Shown: positions 23,296-33,032, numbered from the stretch's first letter. The stretch is DNA of 44,165 bases from Oscillospiraceae bacterium (GCA_017829075.1 JAGAJA010000109.1:1-44165), one strand, 5' to 3'. The notes: generated by a model from the sequence alone, not told the origin. Program-made: numbers and translations.

Positions 23296-24144
23296 TCAGA
23301 AATCTATCTCCTCGCCGCCGCCAATATACATCAGCTTGTCGCCTAGAATTTCGTCCATGATATCGAAGCCCTTGAAGCCAGTGCAGTGGCAGGCATAGAT
23401 TTTGTCCGCATTGCTGAGCTTCAGCGCCCGCGCCTGAGCCGCAATATATTCCGCTGAGCAGCCCAGCGTCTTAGGATTTGACCCCATGAAATGAAATCCC
23501 CCGACGATCGCCAGCACCGGAATTCCGTGCCAGCACTGCTTCACCGTTTCCAGCATATTCTGAACGCCGCAGTGAAAGCACCCGCCGATAATGACAAGCC
23601 CGTCCGCCTTGCGCTTTTTCGGGAATATCACCGCAAAGCACTCATCGGAACAGTCATAAGGTATCTGCTTTTTCCCCTCCAGCGAGAAATAAGCCCTGTC
23701 CGGGTTGAGATTTTTCTCTTCAAACACCTCGCAGGAAGCAAGATAGAACCCCTCCGCCACCTCTGAGAAGCTGTTGAACAGCGTCAGATTATCGGCATAC
23801 TTGCGGAAAAAAGTCCTTGAAGCCCCCGCCGGCTCCTTGAAAAGCCCGTTTTTTCTGAAACGCTCCGTCTGCGCCCCGGCTCTCAGATATATCTCCGCGT
23901 CCGGGTTTTGCCGCATAAAGCTGTCAATGCCGCCGATGTGCGCGGAATGATTGTGAGTAATAATAATGCTGTCCAGCCTGTCCGCCGGCTGTTTCATACG
24001 CCGGGCATTCTCTGCCGCCTTTCCGGTAAGCCCGGTGTCAATGACATAGTTTTTCCCGCCGAATTCCACAAAGAACGAAACTCCGTTCTCCGAATAAAGC
24101 TTTTCGTCAACGGCGGTGTTATCTATCAGACAAATCAGCTTCAA
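23296..24144 (-). CDS. Metallo-beta-lactamase-fold hydrolase (DHPS-like group) with an altered metal motif
   Basis: 282 aa. The layout fits the MBL subgroup annotated as beta-ribofuranosylaminobenzene phosphate synthase-like: NYVIDTGL near 33, the metal loop THNHSAHIGG at about 63-72, GGCFHCG near 190, GGFHFMG near 214 and the late ACHCTGF. The usual HxHxDH loop here reads HNHSAH: Asp is replaced by Ala, which should weaken or remove the second metal ion. Other His ligands remain. The start is TTG 24144, with AAGGGGGAA upstream. It lies 5 nt after the DtxR-type regulator, so the two form an operon. The substrate is unknown. Confidence 0.85.
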   Translation of the reverse strand: MKLICLIDNTAVDEKLYSENGVSFFVEFGGKNYVIDTGLTGKAAENARRMKQPADRLDSIIITHNHSAHIGGIDSFMRQNPDAEIYLRAGAQTERFRKNGLFKEPAGASRTFFRKYADNLTLFNSFSEVAEGFYLASCEVFEEKNLNPDRAYFSLEGKKQIPYDCSDECFAVIFPKKRKADGLVIIGGCFHCGVQNMLETVKQCWHGIPVLAIVGGFHFMGSNPKTLGCSAEYIAAQARALKLSNADKIYACHCTGFKGFDIMDEILGDKLMYIGGGEEIDF

Positions 24145-24149
24145 GAAGC

Positions 24150-24521
24150 TTATTCCCCCTTAACATGGCGCTTTATCGCCTCAAAGCTCTCCGCGCTCAG
24201 GCAGTGCTCGATACGGCAGGCGTCCCGCGCCGCGATCTCCTCCGGCACACCCATAGACGTAAGCCACCCGGTAAACAGCAGATGCCGCTCATACACCTTT
24301 TCAGCGATTTCCCTGCCCTTATCCGTCAGCGTGATATAGCCGTTCTTGTCCACAAGGATACAGTCCTGCTCCCGGAGATTTTTCATCGCAACGCTGACGC
24401 TCGGCTTTGAGAATTCCATCTCTGTGGCGATATCCACCGAGCGGACTTCTCCATTGCGGTTCTGTAAAATAAGTATAGTTTCGAGATAATCCTCACCGGA
24501 TTCCAGAATTCTCCCTTTCAT
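24150..24521 (-). CDS. DtxR/MntR-family metal-dependent transcriptional regulator
   Basis: 123 aa. A winged helix at the N-terminus (GEDYLETILILQNRNGEVRS, then EMEFSKPSVSVAMKNLRE) is followed by the metal-binding dimerisation helices (EKVYERHLLFTGWL, AARDACRIEHCLS). It lacks the C-terminal SH3-like domain of DtxR/IdeR, so the length fits the short MntR type. The metal could be Mn2+ or Fe2+; no transporter is adjacent. ATG 24521 follows AAAGGTAAGG; a GTG at 24536 overlaps this site. The promoter is at 24562-24590. It is followed by the MBL-fold gene, which may be its regulatory partner or simply a co-transcribed enzyme. Confidence 0.9.
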   Translation of the reverse strand: MKGRILESGEDYLETILILQNRNGEVRSVDIATEMEFSKPSVSVAMKNLREQDCILVDKNGYITLTDKGREIAEKVYERHLLFTGWLTSMGVPEEIAARDACRIEHCLSAESFEAIKRHVKGE

Positions 24522-24561
24522 AGCCTTACCTTTCACGAAAATAGTCAGTGTTTTTAATAAT

Positions 24562-24590
24562 ATAATACCATAAAATACAAATTACGTCAA
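24562..24590 (-). promoter_or_regulatory. Promoter of the DtxR-type regulator operon
   Basis: Minus strand TTGACG (24590-24585), 17 bp, TATTAT (24567-24562). Confidence 0.75.
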
Positions 24591-24604
24591 GTTATTTACC
24601 GCAT

Positions 24605-25534
24605 TTAACTCATACTGAGTATCCGGGCGATAACGCTCCCCTCATACACGATAGGATATTCCCTCATTGAGAATATAAGTCCGTCCGCCGGAGCAGTTAC
24701 CTCTTCCTCCACAGTACCGGTGATAGGGGTAACTATCTCACCTATAACAGTCCCCTTCTGCACCCACATATTATGTTCCACCGAGGGAATGAAAATGCCG
24801 CTCTGCGTCGAGTGAATAACATTCACCGCGCCGTCAGTGCTTACCATCGGGTGGGAAACCGTTTCCTCCGGCCCCGTCCATATGCCAAGCTCCGACATCA
24901 GGTTGAAAATACCCGTGAGAAGCTGCTTGCAGTAAGCCTTTGTTATCCTCTGCCCCACGCCCATTTCTATCACCAGCGTAGGAACTCCGCATTCCCTCAG
25001 CGCGCTCGCAAGGGAGCCCTCCCCCACCGCGTTTGAGTCATGCACCCACACAAAGTCGGTGTTGAGCATTTTCGCGTATCTGAGCAGACGGCTGCTGTCG
25101 GTGCTGGGGATCCTCACCTGCGGAATTTCCCTGATAAAAATATTGCTCGCATGGATATCCACGCAGATATCCGCGCCCTTTATATCAGCCACCAGCTTCG
25201 CCGCAACGTTTTCCGCGATCGCCCCGGTATCGCTTCCGGGAAACACCCTGTTCATATCCAGCCCGGACATAGGCACGGCGCGGCTGACCGCCTCCATTCC
25301 GAGGGGATTTATAGACGGGTAGATGTCCACCGTTCCCTTTAAATAAGCCATGTTCGCGGTTATCGTCCTCACCAGCTCATAGCAGACATACTGCCCCTCA
25401 AGCTCGTCACCGTGTATTCCGGTAACTATGGCTATCCTCTTTCCGCCCTCGCAGCCAACGCCTTTTAAGCTGTTCTTTTTGATAGTCAGCTCCTCGTCCG
25501 CCGGAAGCCTAACCGACACCAGATTTTCGATCAT
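24605..25534 (-). CDS. AstE/AspA-family zinc deacylase (M14-like)
   Basis: 309 aa. Zinc ligands of the succinylglutamate desuccinylase/aspartoacylase family are visible: HxxE in VTGIHGDELEG (about 36-46) and the His of VDIHASN (about 122-128), with GLDMNRVFPG between them. The C-terminal half has IEMGVG and a barrel-like end (GTVEEEVTAPADGLIFSMRE). These enzymes hydrolyse an N-acyl or amide bond of an amino acid derivative or peptide. GGGGGTAAG precedes ATG 25534. It is 15 nt after the FtsX permease and shares its operon. It might process the exported compound or belong to an unrelated amino-acid pathway; the exact substrate cannot be told. Confidence 0.87.
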   Translation of the reverse strand: MIENLVSVRLPADEELTIKKNSLKGVGCEGGKRIAIVTGIHGDELEGQYVCYELVRTITANMAYLKGTVDIYPSINPLGMEAVSRAVPMSGLDMNRVFPGSDTGAIAENVAAKLVADIKGADICVDIHASNIFIREIPQVRIPSTDSSRLLRYAKMLNTDFVWVHDSNAVGEGSLASALRECGVPTLVIEMGVGQRITKAYCKQLLTGIFNLMSELGIWTGPEETVSHPMVSTDGAVNVIHSTQSGIFIPSVEHNMWVQKGTVIGEIVTPITGTVEEEVTAPADGLIFSMREYPIVYEGSVIARILSMS

Positions 25535-25549
25535 ATTCTTACCCCCATA

Positions 25550-28500
25550 TTATTCAACTGATTTCAGCGACTCCACCATGCTGATCTTTTTGAGATCCCT
25601 GCGCATGATAAGGTTCACTATCAGCGAAAATGCCACCGTAGCCGCAAACGACCACACAAACGAAAGCGGGTGAATGCTCCGTCCGAACATTACCTCGTCA
25701 ATTTCCGCCGTCTGAATTACGAACTGACACAAAGCCACACCAAGTCCCAGCCCGACAGCCGCGCCCATTACTGAAAGTATAATATTCTCCCGGAACACAT
25801 AGCTTGCCACCTCGTTATCGTAGAATCCAAGTACCTTTAGCGTTGCAATCTCTCGTATACGCTCAGTAATATTAACGTTTGTGAGATTATACAGCACCAC
25901 GAAAGCCAGCGCCCCCGCCGAGGCGATAAGCACGATTACCACCAGATCCATTATCTTCATCATATCGCTGAATGTGCTTGAAGCGCCGGAATTAAGCGAA
26001 ACGCTGAGAACCCCGTCAACACCGAGCATTCTCTCGGTGAATGCGTCCTGCGCCGCCTTATCGCTGCTTATTCCATTCTTGAAGTACACCACATTGTATT
26101 CCGGCTGCGCTTCGAATAACTCCGAGTATTTTTCACCCGAAATATACATATAGTGACTGGTATAATGTTCTGTTATCGCCCCGATAGTGACATCTTTGAT
26201 ATTGTTGTCACTGATTTTCAGGGAAACCCTGTCCCCTTGCTTAACTCCAAGCAGCTTAGTGAGCTTCTCAGTTACAATGATACCGTCCTGCGCCGTTTCA
26301 AAGCTGATTTTCTCGCCGCTTGTGCGGTTATGGAAGTCTATCATGTCCTCAAATATCCCGGTGTCCTCTATCGCTGTAACGTAGCACTGCGCATTGCCCT
26401 CCTCAGAGGTAATGCTATACTGCTTTATCAAAGCCCTTGTGTATTCCGTTTCCGGGTTGTAGTCCAGCAGCTCATCATACACCGCCTGAAGCTCCTCCGG
26501 GTTCATATCGCTGTCAACTGCAATATACCCGCTGTATTGATTGATGTTATTATACTGTAAGTCAACAATATCCCCGATAGAATCCTTAAGTCCAAAGCCG
26601 GTCAGAGAAAGCGCGGTGCAGCCCGCAATGCCAATAACCGTCATGAACATTCTGCGCTTGTACCGGAACAGATTACGTCCGGAAACCTTGCCAAAGAACG
26701 ACAGTCTGTTCCAGATAAACCCTATCCTCTCCAGAAGCACACGTTTTCCCGCCTTAGGAGCCTTCGGCCGCATAAGCTCCGCCGGGGTTTCCGCCAGAGC
26801 CTTTCTGACGCACAGGAACACAGTCAGCGCAATAGCCGCCACCATGCTTCCCGCCGAAATAATAATGTTTGCCGGATTTAACTCAAAGTAATAATTTGTA
26901 ACAATATACATCATGCCATAAGCAAACATGATGATAAACGGGAACAAATACATTCCGATAAACGCGCCAATAATACTTCCCGCCGCCGCGGCAAGAACCG
27001 CATACGCGATATAATTCCGCATTATAGTCCGGTTAGGATAACCGAGGGATTTCAGTGTACCGATTTGCATACGCTGCTCCTCGATCATTCTCGACATAGT
27101 AGTAAGGCAGACCAGCGCCGCCACCAGCAGGAAGAAAATCGGGAATATCATGGAAATCTTGTCTATTCTCTCGGAGTTGCTCTCGTATTCCGCGTAACCG
27201 GGGTTGTCCTCTCTCGTGAATACATACCACTTTGCTTCCCCGGCGTCCGCTATCTCCTTCTTTCCGTCGGCGATCTTCTTTTCCGCGTCAGCAATCTCGG
27301 TGTTGAACGTATTAACTCCGTCCTCATATTCCTTAAGACCGTCTGCGTATTTCTGCTTCGCGCCCTCCAGCTCTGCAAGACCGTCCTCATATTCAGCCTT
27401 TCCGTCAAGGAACTCCTGTTCCTTTTCCGCAAGCTCCGCCGCGCCCTCGTCATATTCCTTCTGCGCCTTTGTGAGAGTATTCCGCCCGTCATTGAATTGA
27501 ATAAGCCCGTTAGAATACTCCGCGTAACCGTCATTGTACCGCTTTACGCCGTCCTGATATTTTGCCCAGTTTTCCTCATACTGCGAAAGCCCCTCGTTAT
27601 ACTGAATAACCCCCTCGTCTATCTGCTTCTGAGCCTCGTCAAGCTGAGCTTCACCCGCGGTGATCTCCTGCTCCTTCTCAGCAATTATCGCGGTATTCTC
27701 ATCAATCTGCGCCTTAGCGTAGTTAAGCTTCTCCAAAGCCTTGTCAAGCTGAGCCTTACCCGCGTCAAGCTGCGCCTTAGTCTGCTCCAGAACCGCCCTC
27801 TGCTGAGCTAATTCCGGATTATCCTTTCCAAGCAGAGCCTCCGCCTGCTCAAGCTGCGCCATGCCAGCCTCATACTGCTGCACTCCGGCTTCATATCCCG
27901 CAAGCTGAGTATTATACTCCCCAAGCCCCGCGTCATACTGCGCCTGCGCCTGAGAAAGCTGCTCCTTCCCCTCGTTGATCTGAGTTTTACCGGCTTCAAG
28001 CAGCGCCCGGTTTTCGTTGATTTCCCGCTGACCCTCGTCAAGGGCAGTTTTACTGTCATCTAGCTGCTTTTTTCCCTCGTCAAGCTGCTTTTTCGCGTCC
28101 ATGAGAGTTTGTTTGCTCTCGTCAAGCTGCTTTTCCGCGTCATTTAGCTTCTCCTCGTTTTCGGAAAGCTCCGCCCAGCCCTTGTCCAGTTCCGCCTTTG
28201 CATCTGCAAGGGTCTGCTTCGCGTCCTCAAGCTGCTTTTCTCCGTCCTCTATCTCCTGTGCAGCCTCCGCAAGCTCCTTTTCACCGTCCGCGATTTTTAC
28301 CGCCGCGTCCTCAAGTTCAGCCTTTGCGTCATCAAGCTCCTGCTGACCCTCGTTTTTCGCCTTTTCAAGGTCTTTTTCTCCGTCAGCTATCTTCTGCTGC
28401 GCCTCGCCGATAACCTCGTCATACCTGATCTCGCTGCGGGAAATCCCCAGTTCCTCCAGCTTATCCGAAATATCGTCCCTAAGCTGCTCATATTCGTCAG

Positions 28501-29176
28501 AATAGCTCGCCAGCCCCTTTAATTCCTCCGACTGAATATATATCTCAGTGTATACTTCCTGTGTAAAATTACTCTCGGCAATATATAGAAACGCGCTCAG
28601 CGACCCATTTCCGATAGTAGTACTTCCCCGCTGGGTTGAGGATATGTACATCGGCGTATCGAAAATACCTACGATCGTGTATTCCTTGTGCTTCAGCGGA
28701 AATTCGTCAGCCTCCGTCGGATCAGACAAAGAAACCTTGTCCCCGACTTTCATGCCGGCTTTCAGCTTGCTGTAATTGATTATGCACTCGTTCTCTGCCT
28801 GCGGAAGTCTTCCCTCCAGCAGATCGACCTTGTTCATCTTCTGTTCTTCGTCAAAGGAGTATATCCGTGTGTTATAATCCTTGCCACTATAACTAAGCGT
28901 TAAATCAGTATATTTCGACCCATACACTGCCGAAACTCCCTCGACCTGCTCCAGAGCCTGTAAATCCCCCTCAGTCAGCCCAAATGTAGACATAACTCTG
29001 AGGTCAAACAGCTCATGCTGATCGTAGTAGTTATCCGCGGTGATCTTCATATCGTTTCCGGTAGCCCTTACTCCGCTGAAAAATCCCACGCCAATGGCGC
29101 AGATAGTGAAGATAGACATAAACCTGTTCTTAGTTTTTGCGATCTCCCGGAAAATATTTCTGGTAACAGCTTTCAA
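25550..29176 (-). CDS. Giant FtsX-type ABC permease with a long extracytoplasmic coiled coil
   Basis: 1208 aa. TM1 (about 18-38) and a MacB-like domain (about 45-250) are followed by about 390 residues (252-640) of repeated Asp/Glu/Gln/Ala-rich coiled coil (KKQLDEGKKQLDDSKTALDE). The first FtsX core (about 675-790, with MIEEQRMQIGTLKSLGYPN) is followed by another extracytoplasmic domain and a second FtsX core at the end (ITERIREIATLKVLGFYDNE). This is a fused two-permease protein, as in exporters of antimicrobial peptides and YhgE/FtsX-like proteins. The coiled coil would project through the wall. The start is TTG 29176, with GGAGG 7 nt upstream. The cognate ATPase is 13 nt upstream. Confidence 0.9.
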   Translation of the reverse strand: MKAVTRNIFREIAKTKNRFMSIFTICAIGVGFFSGVRATGNDMKITADNYYDQHELFDLRVMSTFGLTEGDLQALEQVEGVSAVYGSKYTDLTLSYSGKDYNTRIYSFDEEQKMNKVDLLEGRLPQAENECIINYSKLKAGMKVGDKVSLSDPTEADEFPLKHKEYTIVGIFDTPMYISSTQRGSTTIGNGSLSAFLYIAESNFTQEVYTEIYIQSEELKGLASYSDEYEQLRDDISDKLEELGISRSEIRYDEVIGEAQQKIADGEKDLEKAKNEGQQELDDAKAELEDAAVKIADGEKELAEAAQEIEDGEKQLEDAKQTLADAKAELDKGWAELSENEEKLNDAEKQLDESKQTLMDAKKQLDEGKKQLDDSKTALDEGQREINENRALLEAGKTQINEGKEQLSQAQAQYDAGLGEYNTQLAGYEAGVQQYEAGMAQLEQAEALLGKDNPELAQQRAVLEQTKAQLDAGKAQLDKALEKLNYAKAQIDENTAIIAEKEQEITAGEAQLDEAQKQIDEGVIQYNEGLSQYEENWAKYQDGVKRYNDGYAEYSNGLIQFNDGRNTLTKAQKEYDEGAAELAEKEQEFLDGKAEYEDGLAELEGAKQKYADGLKEYEDGVNTFNTEIADAEKKIADGKKEIADAGEAKWYVFTREDNPGYAEYESNSERIDKISMIFPIFFLLVAALVCLTTMSRMIEEQRMQIGTLKSLGYPNRTIMRNYIAYAVLAAAAGSIIGAFIGMYLFPFIIMFAYGMMYIVTNYYFELNPANIIISAGSMVAAIALTVFLCVRKALAETPAELMRPKAPKAGKRVLLERIGFIWNRLSFFGKVSGRNLFRYKRRMFMTVIGIAGCTALSLTGFGLKDSIGDIVDLQYNNINQYSGYIAVDSDMNPEELQAVYDELLDYNPETEYTRALIKQYSITSEEGNAQCYVTAIEDTGIFEDMIDFHNRTSGEKISFETAQDGIIVTEKLTKLLGVKQGDRVSLKISDNNIKDVTIGAITEHYTSHYMYISGEKYSELFEAQPEYNVVYFKNGISSDKAAQDAFTERMLGVDGVLSVSLNSGASSTFSDMMKIMDLVVIVLIASAGALAFVVLYNLTNVNITERIREIATLKVLGFYDNEVASYVFRENIILSVMGAAVGLGLGVALCQFVIQTAEIDEVMFGRSIHPLSFVWSFAATVAFSLIVNLIMRRDLKKISMVESLKSVE

Positions 29177-29189
29177 ATCCGCACCTCCG

Positions 29190-29891
29190 TCACCATTCTA
29201 TCTCTTCCACAGGAGTAGGAGAGCTGTTAGTTATGATATCCTCCACCCTGCTGCTTTTTATTTTGATAATTCTGTCCGCCATAGGCGCGATAGCCGTGTT
29301 ATGTGTAACCAGAATTACAGTCATACCGTCAACCCGGCAGGTATCCTGAAGCAGCTTAAGTATCATTTTACCCGTATTGTAGTCCAGCGCACCGGTCGGC
29401 TCGTCGCACAGCAGCAGCTTAGGCTTCTTGCTGAGCGCCCTCGCGATAGAAACTCTCTGCTGCTCGCCGCCGGAAAGCTGCGCCGGGAAGTTCCAAAGCC
29501 GTTCTCCCAGCCCCACCTTCTGCAAAATCTCTGCCGCCGGAATATAATCCTTTGTGGTCTGCGCCGCCAGCTCCACGTTCTCCTTTGCAGTCAGATTTGG
29601 CATAAGGTTATAGAACTGAAAAATAAATCCCACGTCATATCTGCGGTAGTTAGTGAGCTGCCTGCGGTTCATTCTATCCACTCTTGCGCCGTCAACGCTG
29701 ATAACACCCTCGTCACAGGTGTCCATTCCTCCGAGCATATTCAGCACCGTAGTCTTTCCCGACCCGCTCGGCCCCACGATTATCGCAAATTCGCCCTTCT
29801 GGATATCGAAAGTCATTCCGTCGGCGGCGTTTATCGTGACCTCACCCATATGGTAGCGCTTGTAAACGTCCTTCAATGTAACAAATGCCAT
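29190..29891 (-). CDS. ABC transporter ATPase (LolD/MacB type)
   Basis: 233 aa, a complete nucleotide-binding domain: Walker [10 protein letters not shown] (about 39-47), Q-loop FIFQFYNL, signature [10 protein letters not shown], Walker [13 protein letters not shown] and H-loop VTHN. It belongs to the FtsE/LolD/MacB ATPase group, which pairs with FtsX-fold permeases, here the giant permease just downstream. GAGGAG precedes ATG 29891. It leads a three-gene operon with the permease and AstE/AspA-like hydrolase. It is the only such ATPase in the window and might also serve the orphan MacB-like permease at 18487. No strong promoter is visible in the 139-nt gap from serS. Confidence 0.95.
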   Translation of the reverse strand: MAFVTLKDVYKRYHMGEVTINAADGMTFDIQKGEFAIIVGPSGSGKTTVLNMLGGMDTCDEGVISVDGARVDRMNRRQLTNYRRYDVGFIFQFYNLMPNLTAKENVELAAQTTKDYIPAAEILQKVGLGERLWNFPAQLSGGEQQRVSIARALSKKPKLLLCDEPTGALDYNTGKMILKLLQDTCRVDGMTVILVTHNTAIAPMADRIIKIKSSRVEDIITNSSPTPVEEIEW

Positions 29892-29961
29892 ATATTCTCC
29901 TCAACTTTTCTTCATTATCCGATTTATTATGCAGCCGCAGCAGCTCTATTTTTAAAAGAGC

Positions 29962-30004
29962 AGGCAGAGAAAGCCGCCGCCAAAGCGCCGGTGTATCCCT
30001 GCCT
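29962..30004 (-). terminator. serS terminator region
   Basis: On the minus strand AGGCAG (30004-29999) pairs with CTGCCT (29967-29962). A second hairpin, GCTCT...AGAGC, spans a TTTTAAAAAT segment directly after. It ends the parA-parB-serS operon. Confidence 0.55.
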
Positions 30005-30030
30005 CCTTTTCATTTCATATCAACCACAAA

Positions 30031-31314
30031 TCAGCCGCCGATTTTGGACTTTCCGCCCATATAAGGTCTGAGAACCTCCGGAATATTCACCGAACCGTCA
30101 GCGTTTAGATTGTTCTCTAAGAATGCGATAAGCATTCTGGGGGGAGCAACAACAGTGTTGTTCAGCGTATGAGCAAAGTAGTTCTTGCCGTCCTCGCCCT
30201 TTACGCGGATTTTCAGTCTGCGCGCCTGCGCGTCGCCGAGGTTAGAGCAGCTTCCTACCTCAAAGTACTTCTTCTGTCTGGGCGACCAAGCCTCAACGTC
30301 ATAGCTCTTAACCTTGAGGTCTGCGAGGTCACCTGAGCAGCACTCGATCGTTCTAACCGGAATATCCATAGAGCGGAACAGATCAACCGTATTCTGCCAC
30401 AGCTTGTCGAACCACATAGCGGACTCCTCCGGCTTGCAGACAACGATCATCTCCTGCTTTTCAAACTGGTGTATTCTGTAAACACCGCGCTCCTCAATAC
30501 CGTGCGCGCCCTTCTCCTTGCGGAAGCAGGGAGAGTAGCTTGTGAGAGTTCTCGGCAGAGTGCTTTCATCAAGGATAGTATCAATGAACTTGCCTATCAT
30601 AGAGTGCTCACTGGTACCTATAAGATAGAGATCCTCGCCCTCGATCTTGTACATCATAGCGTCCATCTCCGCAAAGCTCATAACGCCGGTAACAACATTA
30701 GAACGGATCATGAACGGCGGAATGCAATAGGTGAAGCCCCTGTCAATCATGAAATCTCTCGCATAGGTAAGCACAGCGGAGTGCAGTCTTGCCACATCGC
30801 CCATCAGATAATAGAAGCCGTTTCCTGCGACCTTTCTCGCGCTGTCGAGGTCAATGCCGTTCAGCTTCTCCATGATCTCGCTGTGATACGGAATTTCAAA
30901 ATCCGGAACTACCGGCTCACCGTAACGCTTGATCTCAACATTTTCGCTGTCGTCCTTACCGATAGGAACAGACGGATCTATGATATTCGGAATGGTCATC
31001 ATGATCTTCTTGACCTTCTCCGCAAGCTCCTCCTCCTGCTTTTCAAGTGCAGCCAGTTCGTCCGAGAATTCCTTGACCGTTGCCTTACCCTTTTCAGCCT
31101 CTTCCTTCTGACCCTTAGCCATAAAGCCGCCGATCTCCTTTGAGATGCGGTTTCTGTCTGCCCTGAGGGAATCTCCGCGCTGCTGCGCCTTGCGAAGCTG
31201 AGCGTCCAGTTCGATAACCTCGTCAACCAGCGGAAGCTTTTCGTCCTGGAACTTCTTCTTGATGTTCTCCTTTACAGCGTCCGGATTTTCCCTTAAAAAC
31301 TTAATGTCTATCAT
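30031..31314 (-). CDS. serS: Seryl-tRNA synthetase
   Basis: Charges tRNA-Ser, and tRNA-Sec if present. The 427-aa class II enzyme has the N-terminal antiparallel coiled-coil arm that grips the tRNA long variable arm (about 25-105). The catalytic domain has motif 2 (SPCFRKEKGAHGIEERGVYR), ECCSGDLADLKVKSYDVEAW, and motif 3 with LNNTVVAPPRMLIAFLENN. AAAGG precedes ATG 31314. It lies 50 nt after parB with no promoter or T-box between them, so it is read as the last gene of the parA-parB operon. This arrangement is known from several Clostridia. Confidence 0.97.
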   Translation of the reverse strand: MIDIKFLRENPDAVKENIKKKFQDEKLPLVDEVIELDAQLRKAQQRGDSLRADRNRISKEIGGFMAKGQKEEAEKGKATVKEFSDELAALEKQEEELAEKVKKIMMTIPNIIDPSVPIGKDDSENVEIKRYGEPVVPDFEIPYHSEIMEKLNGIDLDSARKVAGNGFYYLMGDVARLHSAVLTYARDFMIDRGFTYCIPPFMIRSNVVTGVMSFAEMDAMMYKIEGEDLYLIGTSEHSMIGKFIDTILDESTLPRTLTSYSPCFRKEKGAHGIEERGVYRIHQFEKQEMIVVCKPEESAMWFDKLWQNTVDLFRSMDIPVRTIECCSGDLADLKVKSYDVEAWSPRQKKYFEVGSCSNLGDAQARRLKIRVKGEDGKNYFAHTLNNTVVAPPRMLIAFLENNLNADGSVNIPEVLRPYMGGKSKIGG

Positions 31315-31364
31315 TTTCTTTGCCTTTCTTTTTATAAATTTCAGGTTTTGTCCTGTACATAGCT

Positions 31365-32213
31365 TTATTTTATTGCCATCAGCTGAAGAATACCCTCAAG
31401 CTGATCCTTGTCCTCAAAGGATATCTGTAAGGTGTTGGATTTCTTTCCCTCACAGATCTTCACCTTTGTGCCAAGCGCCTCGGTAAGACTGATCTCCACC
31501 TCGGTGTAATAAGCCATTCTCGGCTTGACCTCGGTCTTTTCTTCCTCTCTCTTAGCCTCCCGCTTAGCGATAGCCTCAATGCTTCTGACGCTAAGTTCGC
31601 CCTCGGAAGCCCTAACCGCGATTTCCGTCATCAGTGCCGGATCCTTGATAGCCTTGAGTGCCTTGCAGTGACCCGCTGAAAGCCGACCGTCCGCCAGAAG
31701 ATCCCTCACTCCTATCGGCAGTGTCAGCAGACCCAGACTGTTCGCAATAGAGGAACGCGCCTTGCCAAGAGCCTTTGAAAGCTGATCCTGCGTCATTTTG
31801 TAGGTATCTATCAGTTCTCTGTACCCCTGAGCCTCTTCAATCGGATTAAGATTTTCTCTCTGCAAGTTCTCTATCAGAGCCACCTGCATTATCTGCTCCT
31901 CCGAGAGATCGTCCCGGATAACCACAGGAACCTCGCTCAGCCCCGCAATTTTAGCGGCTCTCCACCGTCTTTCCCCGGCGATTATCTGATAGTTTCCAGT
32001 CGCCAGCGGTCTGACCAGCAGCGGCTGTAAAACACCGTTCACCCGAATGGACTCCGCAAGCTGCTCCATAGCCTCCTTGTCGAAAACCTTTCTCGGCTGA
32101 CCCTTATTCGGCTCTATTTCTGAGATACGCAGGGTTCTCAGGCTCTCCGACTCCTCCATACTGTTGTCGTCAAAAAGACTGCTGAAATCCCCGCCTATTC
32201 TTTTATTGCTCAT
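31365..32213 (-). CDS. parB: Chromosome partitioning protein ParB (Spo0J)
   Basis: 282 aa. The CTP-binding ParB/Srx domain contains the arginine patch GERRWRAAK and [10 protein letters not shown], and is followed by the HTH ([20 protein letters not shown]) and a C-terminal dimerisation part. It loads on parS, slides as a CTP-dependent clamp and recruits SMC. It overlaps the end of parA by 11 nt, with GGAGAAG for ATG 32213. The likely targets, three TGTTCCA(C/T)(A/G)TGGAACA sites, lie at 33079, 33119 and 36751. It is a sibling of the Noc-like paralogue at 33145. Confidence 0.95.
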   Translation of the reverse strand: MSNKRIGGDFSSLFDDNSMEESESLRTLRISEIEPNKGQPRKVFDKEAMEQLAESIRVNGVLQPLLVRPLATGNYQIIAGERRWRAAKIAGLSEVPVVIRDDLSEEQIMQVALIENLQRENLNPIEEAQGYRELIDTYKMTQDQLSKALGKARSSIANSLGLLTLPIGVRDLLADGRLSAGHCKALKAIKDPALMTEIAVRASEGELSVRSIEAIAKREAKREEEKTEVKPRMAYYTEVEISLTEALGTKVKICEGKKSNTLQISFEDKDQLEGILQLMAIK

Positions 32214-32994
32214 TCTTCTTCTCCATTTCGCGGCACTTCTCCAGCACTTCCTTTGAAAGACGCTTGTACGCGTCCGCGCCCTTTGAATTCTTATCGTAGA
32301 ATATAATAGGCTCGCCGTGGCTCTGCGCCTCAGTTATTCTCACATTCCGCGGAATTTCCGTCTTGAATATCACGTCCGACGGGAATGTTCTCTTAATATC
32401 CCGCATAATCTCGTTGCTTGCAAGCAGTCTCCTGTCCATCATTGTGAACACGATTCCCATTAGCTGCAATTCCTTATTAGCGGAACGCTTGACCTTTTTC
32501 ACCGTCTGCATAAGCTGCGCCAGACCCTCCAGCGCAAACGGCTCACACACCATCGGCACGATGATTCTGTCGCAGGCAACCAGCGCGTTTATCGCAAGGA
32601 TACCGAGCGACGGAAGACAGTCAACAATAATTATATCATAGCTATCCCGTAACTGTAATATTATTTTTCTGAGCTGATGATTTCTCTGTTCCACGTCCGC
32701 AAGCTGCAATTCCGCCTCGCAAAGCTGATTTGTTGCCGGAATAATATCGACATTCTTGTATCTAGTTTTGATAATAGCTTCCTGAGGTCTTGCCTCTCCC
32801 ATAATGATATCATATGTAGAGATATCCAGAGTTTTTTTCTTTATTCCAAACCCGGTAGTAGAGTTGCCCTGCGGGTCAAAATCAATCAGCAAAACTTTTT
32901 TGCCGAGAGTCCCCAGCCCGGCGGCAATATTTATAGAAGTAGTAGTCTTTCCAACTCCGCCCTTCTGGTTTACAACTCCGATTACAACGCCCAC
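32203..32994 (-). CDS. parA: Chromosome partitioning ATPase ParA (Soj)
   Basis: A deviant Walker-A ATPase that binds DNA as an ATP dimer and is stimulated by ParB; in Bacillus it also controls DnaA. The P-loop is KGGVGKTTTS, near residues 11-20, with IDFDPQGNSTTG and VDCLPSLG following. GTG 32994 is preferred: AAAGGGGG lies 7 nt before it and the product begins MGVVIGVVNQKGG, as in Soj. An ATG at 33015 would sit only about 10 nt after the expected transcription start, and the Shine-Dalgarno would then lie inside the gene. With GTG the protein is 263 aa. It heads the operon parA-parB-serS, just downstream of two parS sites. Confidence 0.94.
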   Translation of the reverse strand: MGVVIGVVNQKGGVGKTTTSINIAAGLGTLGKKVLLIDFDPQGNSTTGFGIKKKTLDISTYDIIMGEARPQEAIIKTRYKNVDIIPATNQLCEAELQLADVEQRNHQLRKIILQLRDSYDIIIVDCLPSLGILAINALVACDRIIVPMVCEPFALEGLAQLMQTVKKVKRSANKELQLMGIVFTMMDRRLLASNEIMRDIKRTFPSDVIFKTEIPRNVRITEAQSHGEPIIFYDKNSKGADAYKRLSKEVLEKCREMEKKNEQ

Positions 32995-33032
32995 ATTTTT
33001 TCCCCCTTTTTTCATTCTATTATTACTTTTCT

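Noticed and set aside
31315..31364. T-box riboswitch before serS
   Set aside because: The gap to parB is only 50 nt, with no AGGGTGGNACCGCG-like box; glyS and ilvE leaders also lack it.
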